A DNA stretch of 64,000 nt. Source: Verrucomicrobiaceae bacterium UBA2429. Lineage in GTDB: Bacteria; Verrucomicrobiota; Verrucomicrobiia; Verrucomicrobiales; Verrucomicrobiaceae. The position numbers were made by a program, and so were the translations under genes. This document shows positions 60,101 to 63,100 of this stretch, piece by piece; position 1 is the first letter of the stretch, and each line of letters opens with the position of its first letter. The stretch is from positions 58,907 to 122,906 of the forward strand of contig DDQZ01000031.1 in the NCBI GenBank assembly GCA_002343505.1, in the 5' to 3' direction. The notes below the pieces were generated by a model. The model was not told the DNA's origin, made no database searches, and was given only the letters and a program-made list of their open reading frames with translations.

Positions 60101-63100
60101 CGGCGTGTTTTTGAGCAGCACGACCACGAGCAACGCATCCAGCAACCTGGGAGGCTACCAGTTCAGCAATGTGCTGCCCGGCCAGTATTATGTGCGCATT
60201 CCAGCCAGCGAGTTCGGCGCGGCCAAGCCCCTGCAAAACAGCCTATCCATTAGCCCGGCCTCGCCGGTGGACGACGGCCTGGATGACAATCATGCCAATG
60301 GTGACAGCGGCGTGGACAGCGCCAGCCCCGCGCTCACCGGCATCTCCAGCCCCCGCCTCACCCTCGCGGAGGGCGCCCTTCCGACCGCGGCAACCGGAGA
60401 GACGGGTTTCCGCGCGCATCTGGACGACTCCGCCGACGCGAACGGCAACATGACCGTGGACTTCGGTTTCCGCGCCGCAGGCCCCTCGGCGGAAGGCTGC
60501 TACCACTTCGCCTTCAATGACGCGGCGCGCGACCCCGACGGCATCCTGCCCGCAGCCTCCGCCTGGCAGCCCGCGCAGCCGTATGATTTCCAATACAGCG
60601 CCGGCCCCGCGCATGTGGACGCCTTTGATTTGAAGTTCGACGCCGCCGTCAGCCGCATCGTGCTCGACGCCACCTTCACCCAGCTCAGCGGACGCCGCCT
60701 CGACGCGCTGGCCATGATGCTCTCCACCACGGGCGATCCGGCGAATGCCAACCACGCCATTCTCTACCTCGACGCGCACGACCGCGCCGCGCCGAAGATG
60801 GCCGTGTATCGCTACGATCCCGCCCTCGGCATGCAAAGCTGGCAGAACAGCGCCAACCTGCTCGTCAGCTCCGGCAATGCCACCGGTGTGGATGTGATGC
60901 AGAACCAGGTCACCGAGTCAGGCGGGCAGGTGCGGTTCCAGTTCGTGCTCGACATCGGCCGCGTGAACAATGCCGCGAACTGGGCCGTGCTCGGTGTCAG
61001 CGCGCTGACCTGGGAGGGCATTCTCATGGGCGGCAACGCGGGACTCGGTCTGTGGACGCTCGATCTCGACGGCGCGCCCGCCTTCAATGCGGGCGGCGCT
61101 TTGACCGCCTTCCCGCACACTTCCAGCGCGGCCACCGAGGGCGGCTTCGCGCCGAGCGCCGGGCTGGACATCATCACCCAGCCCTGCCCGTCCTCGCCCT
61201 GGGTGAGCATCGGCAATTTGATATTTAGCGACACGAACTTCGACGGCGTCAAGCAGAGCAACGAGTCCGGCATCACCGGCGCCACGGTGCAGCTCTTCAG
61301 CCCCGGCGCGGACGGGGCCATCGGCGGCGAGGGCGTCAATGCCGACACGCAGGTGGGCCAGGCCATCGTCACCACCAGCAACGGCGCCTACAACTTCACC
61401 AACCTCATCCCCGGCAAATACTATGTGCGTGTCATGCCGCCCGCAGGCTTCCCGCTCACCGGCGGCGGGCCGGTGCCGCTCGACAATGGCGTCAACAACG
61501 ACAACAACGGTCATCAGCCCGGCGGCCCCGGCACCTTTGCCTACAGCCCCGTCATTGACCTCCAGCCGGGCCAGGAGCCTGCCGTGGCTGTGGATGGAGA
61601 CGGCACCAATGGCGACGCCACCATTGATTTCGGATTCTGGAGCGGTTTCAGCGTCGGCGACCTGGTCTGGCATGACATCAACAACAACGGCCAGCGCGAC
61701 ACTGGCGAGCCGGGCGTGGCGGGCATCTTTGTCGAGCTGATGGACCCCGGCGCGGACGGCTTGATGGGCGGCGCGGGCGCGAATGCCGACACGGTGGTCG
61801 CCACGACGACCACGAACTCCAGCGGCGCCTACGCCTTCCGCGTCTATCAAGGCGGCAAACGCTATGCGCGCATCACCCCGACGGCGGCGCTCTCGCTCGC
61901 CAGTGATGCGGCGGTGCAGTTGGACAATGGCGTGAACAACGACAGCAACGGCGTGCAGACCGGCCTGGCGGGCAGCCCCATAGTCAGCATGGTCTTTGAG
62001 TTGATGCCGCGCCGCGAGCCTGGAACAAGCGGCTCCACCAACAACGAGCTGACCATTGACTTCGGCATCCTCGGCTGCCCGGTCATCAACATCAGCCCCA
62101 CCGCGCTGCCGCTGGTCACTCATCAGACCTCCTACAGCCAGACGCTGAATGCCGAGGGAGGCAAGGCTCCCTACACCTGGAGCGTGGTGGCCGGCACGCT
62201 GCCGCAGGGCCTGACTCTGACCAGCGGCGGCTTGCTCGGCGGCGTCACCACGGCGCTGCCGGGGAACTACAGCTTCACCATCCGCGCCCGTGATCTCTCC
62301 GGCTGCGAGAGCACGCGCTCCTACACCCTCACGGTTGTCTGCCCAACGCTCGCCATCACGCCGTCCGCGCTGCCGGACGGCACTCAAGGCGCGGCTTTCA
62401 GCCAGACGCTGACAGCCACCGGAGGCACCGGGCCTTATTCCTGGGCGCAGACTTCGGGCACGCTGCCGGCGGGTGTCACACTTTCCGGCGCGGGCGTTTT
62501 GAGCGGCACGCCGCAGGCGCCGGGAGTTTACAACTTCACCGTCCGCGCCACGGACTCGCTGACCTGCCAGGTGAGCCGGGCTTATGCGTGGACGGTGCAA
62601 TGCCCGCCGCTTTCCATATCCCCGGCCACACTGCCGGCGGCCACGCTCGACGCTGCTTACACGGCGCAGACTCTCACCGCCTCCGGAGGCACCGCGCCTT
62701 ACGCCTGGACGGTCTCCGCCGGCGCGCTGCCGCAGGGCATGGGCCTCGCCGCCAATGGCACTCTGACCGGCACGCCCTCCGGCGCGCCTGGAGCCTATAA
62801 CTTCACCGCGCGCGCCACCGACTCGCACGGCTGCGCCGTTACGCGAGCCTATGTCTTGACGGTGAATTGCGGCGTCATCAGCATCGCGCCCGCCAGCCTG
62901 CCGGAGGCGGTGCAGTCCGCCGTTTATGCCGCGCAGACCTTCACCGCCGCAGGCGGCACCGGGCCTTACACCTGGAGCATCAGCGCCGGATCGCTGCCCG
63001 CCGGGATTACCTTGAACGCGGACGGCCTGCTCTCGGGCACGCCGACCGCCGCGCCAGGCGCCTACAGCTTCACTCTGCGCGTGGCGGACGCCTATAACTG

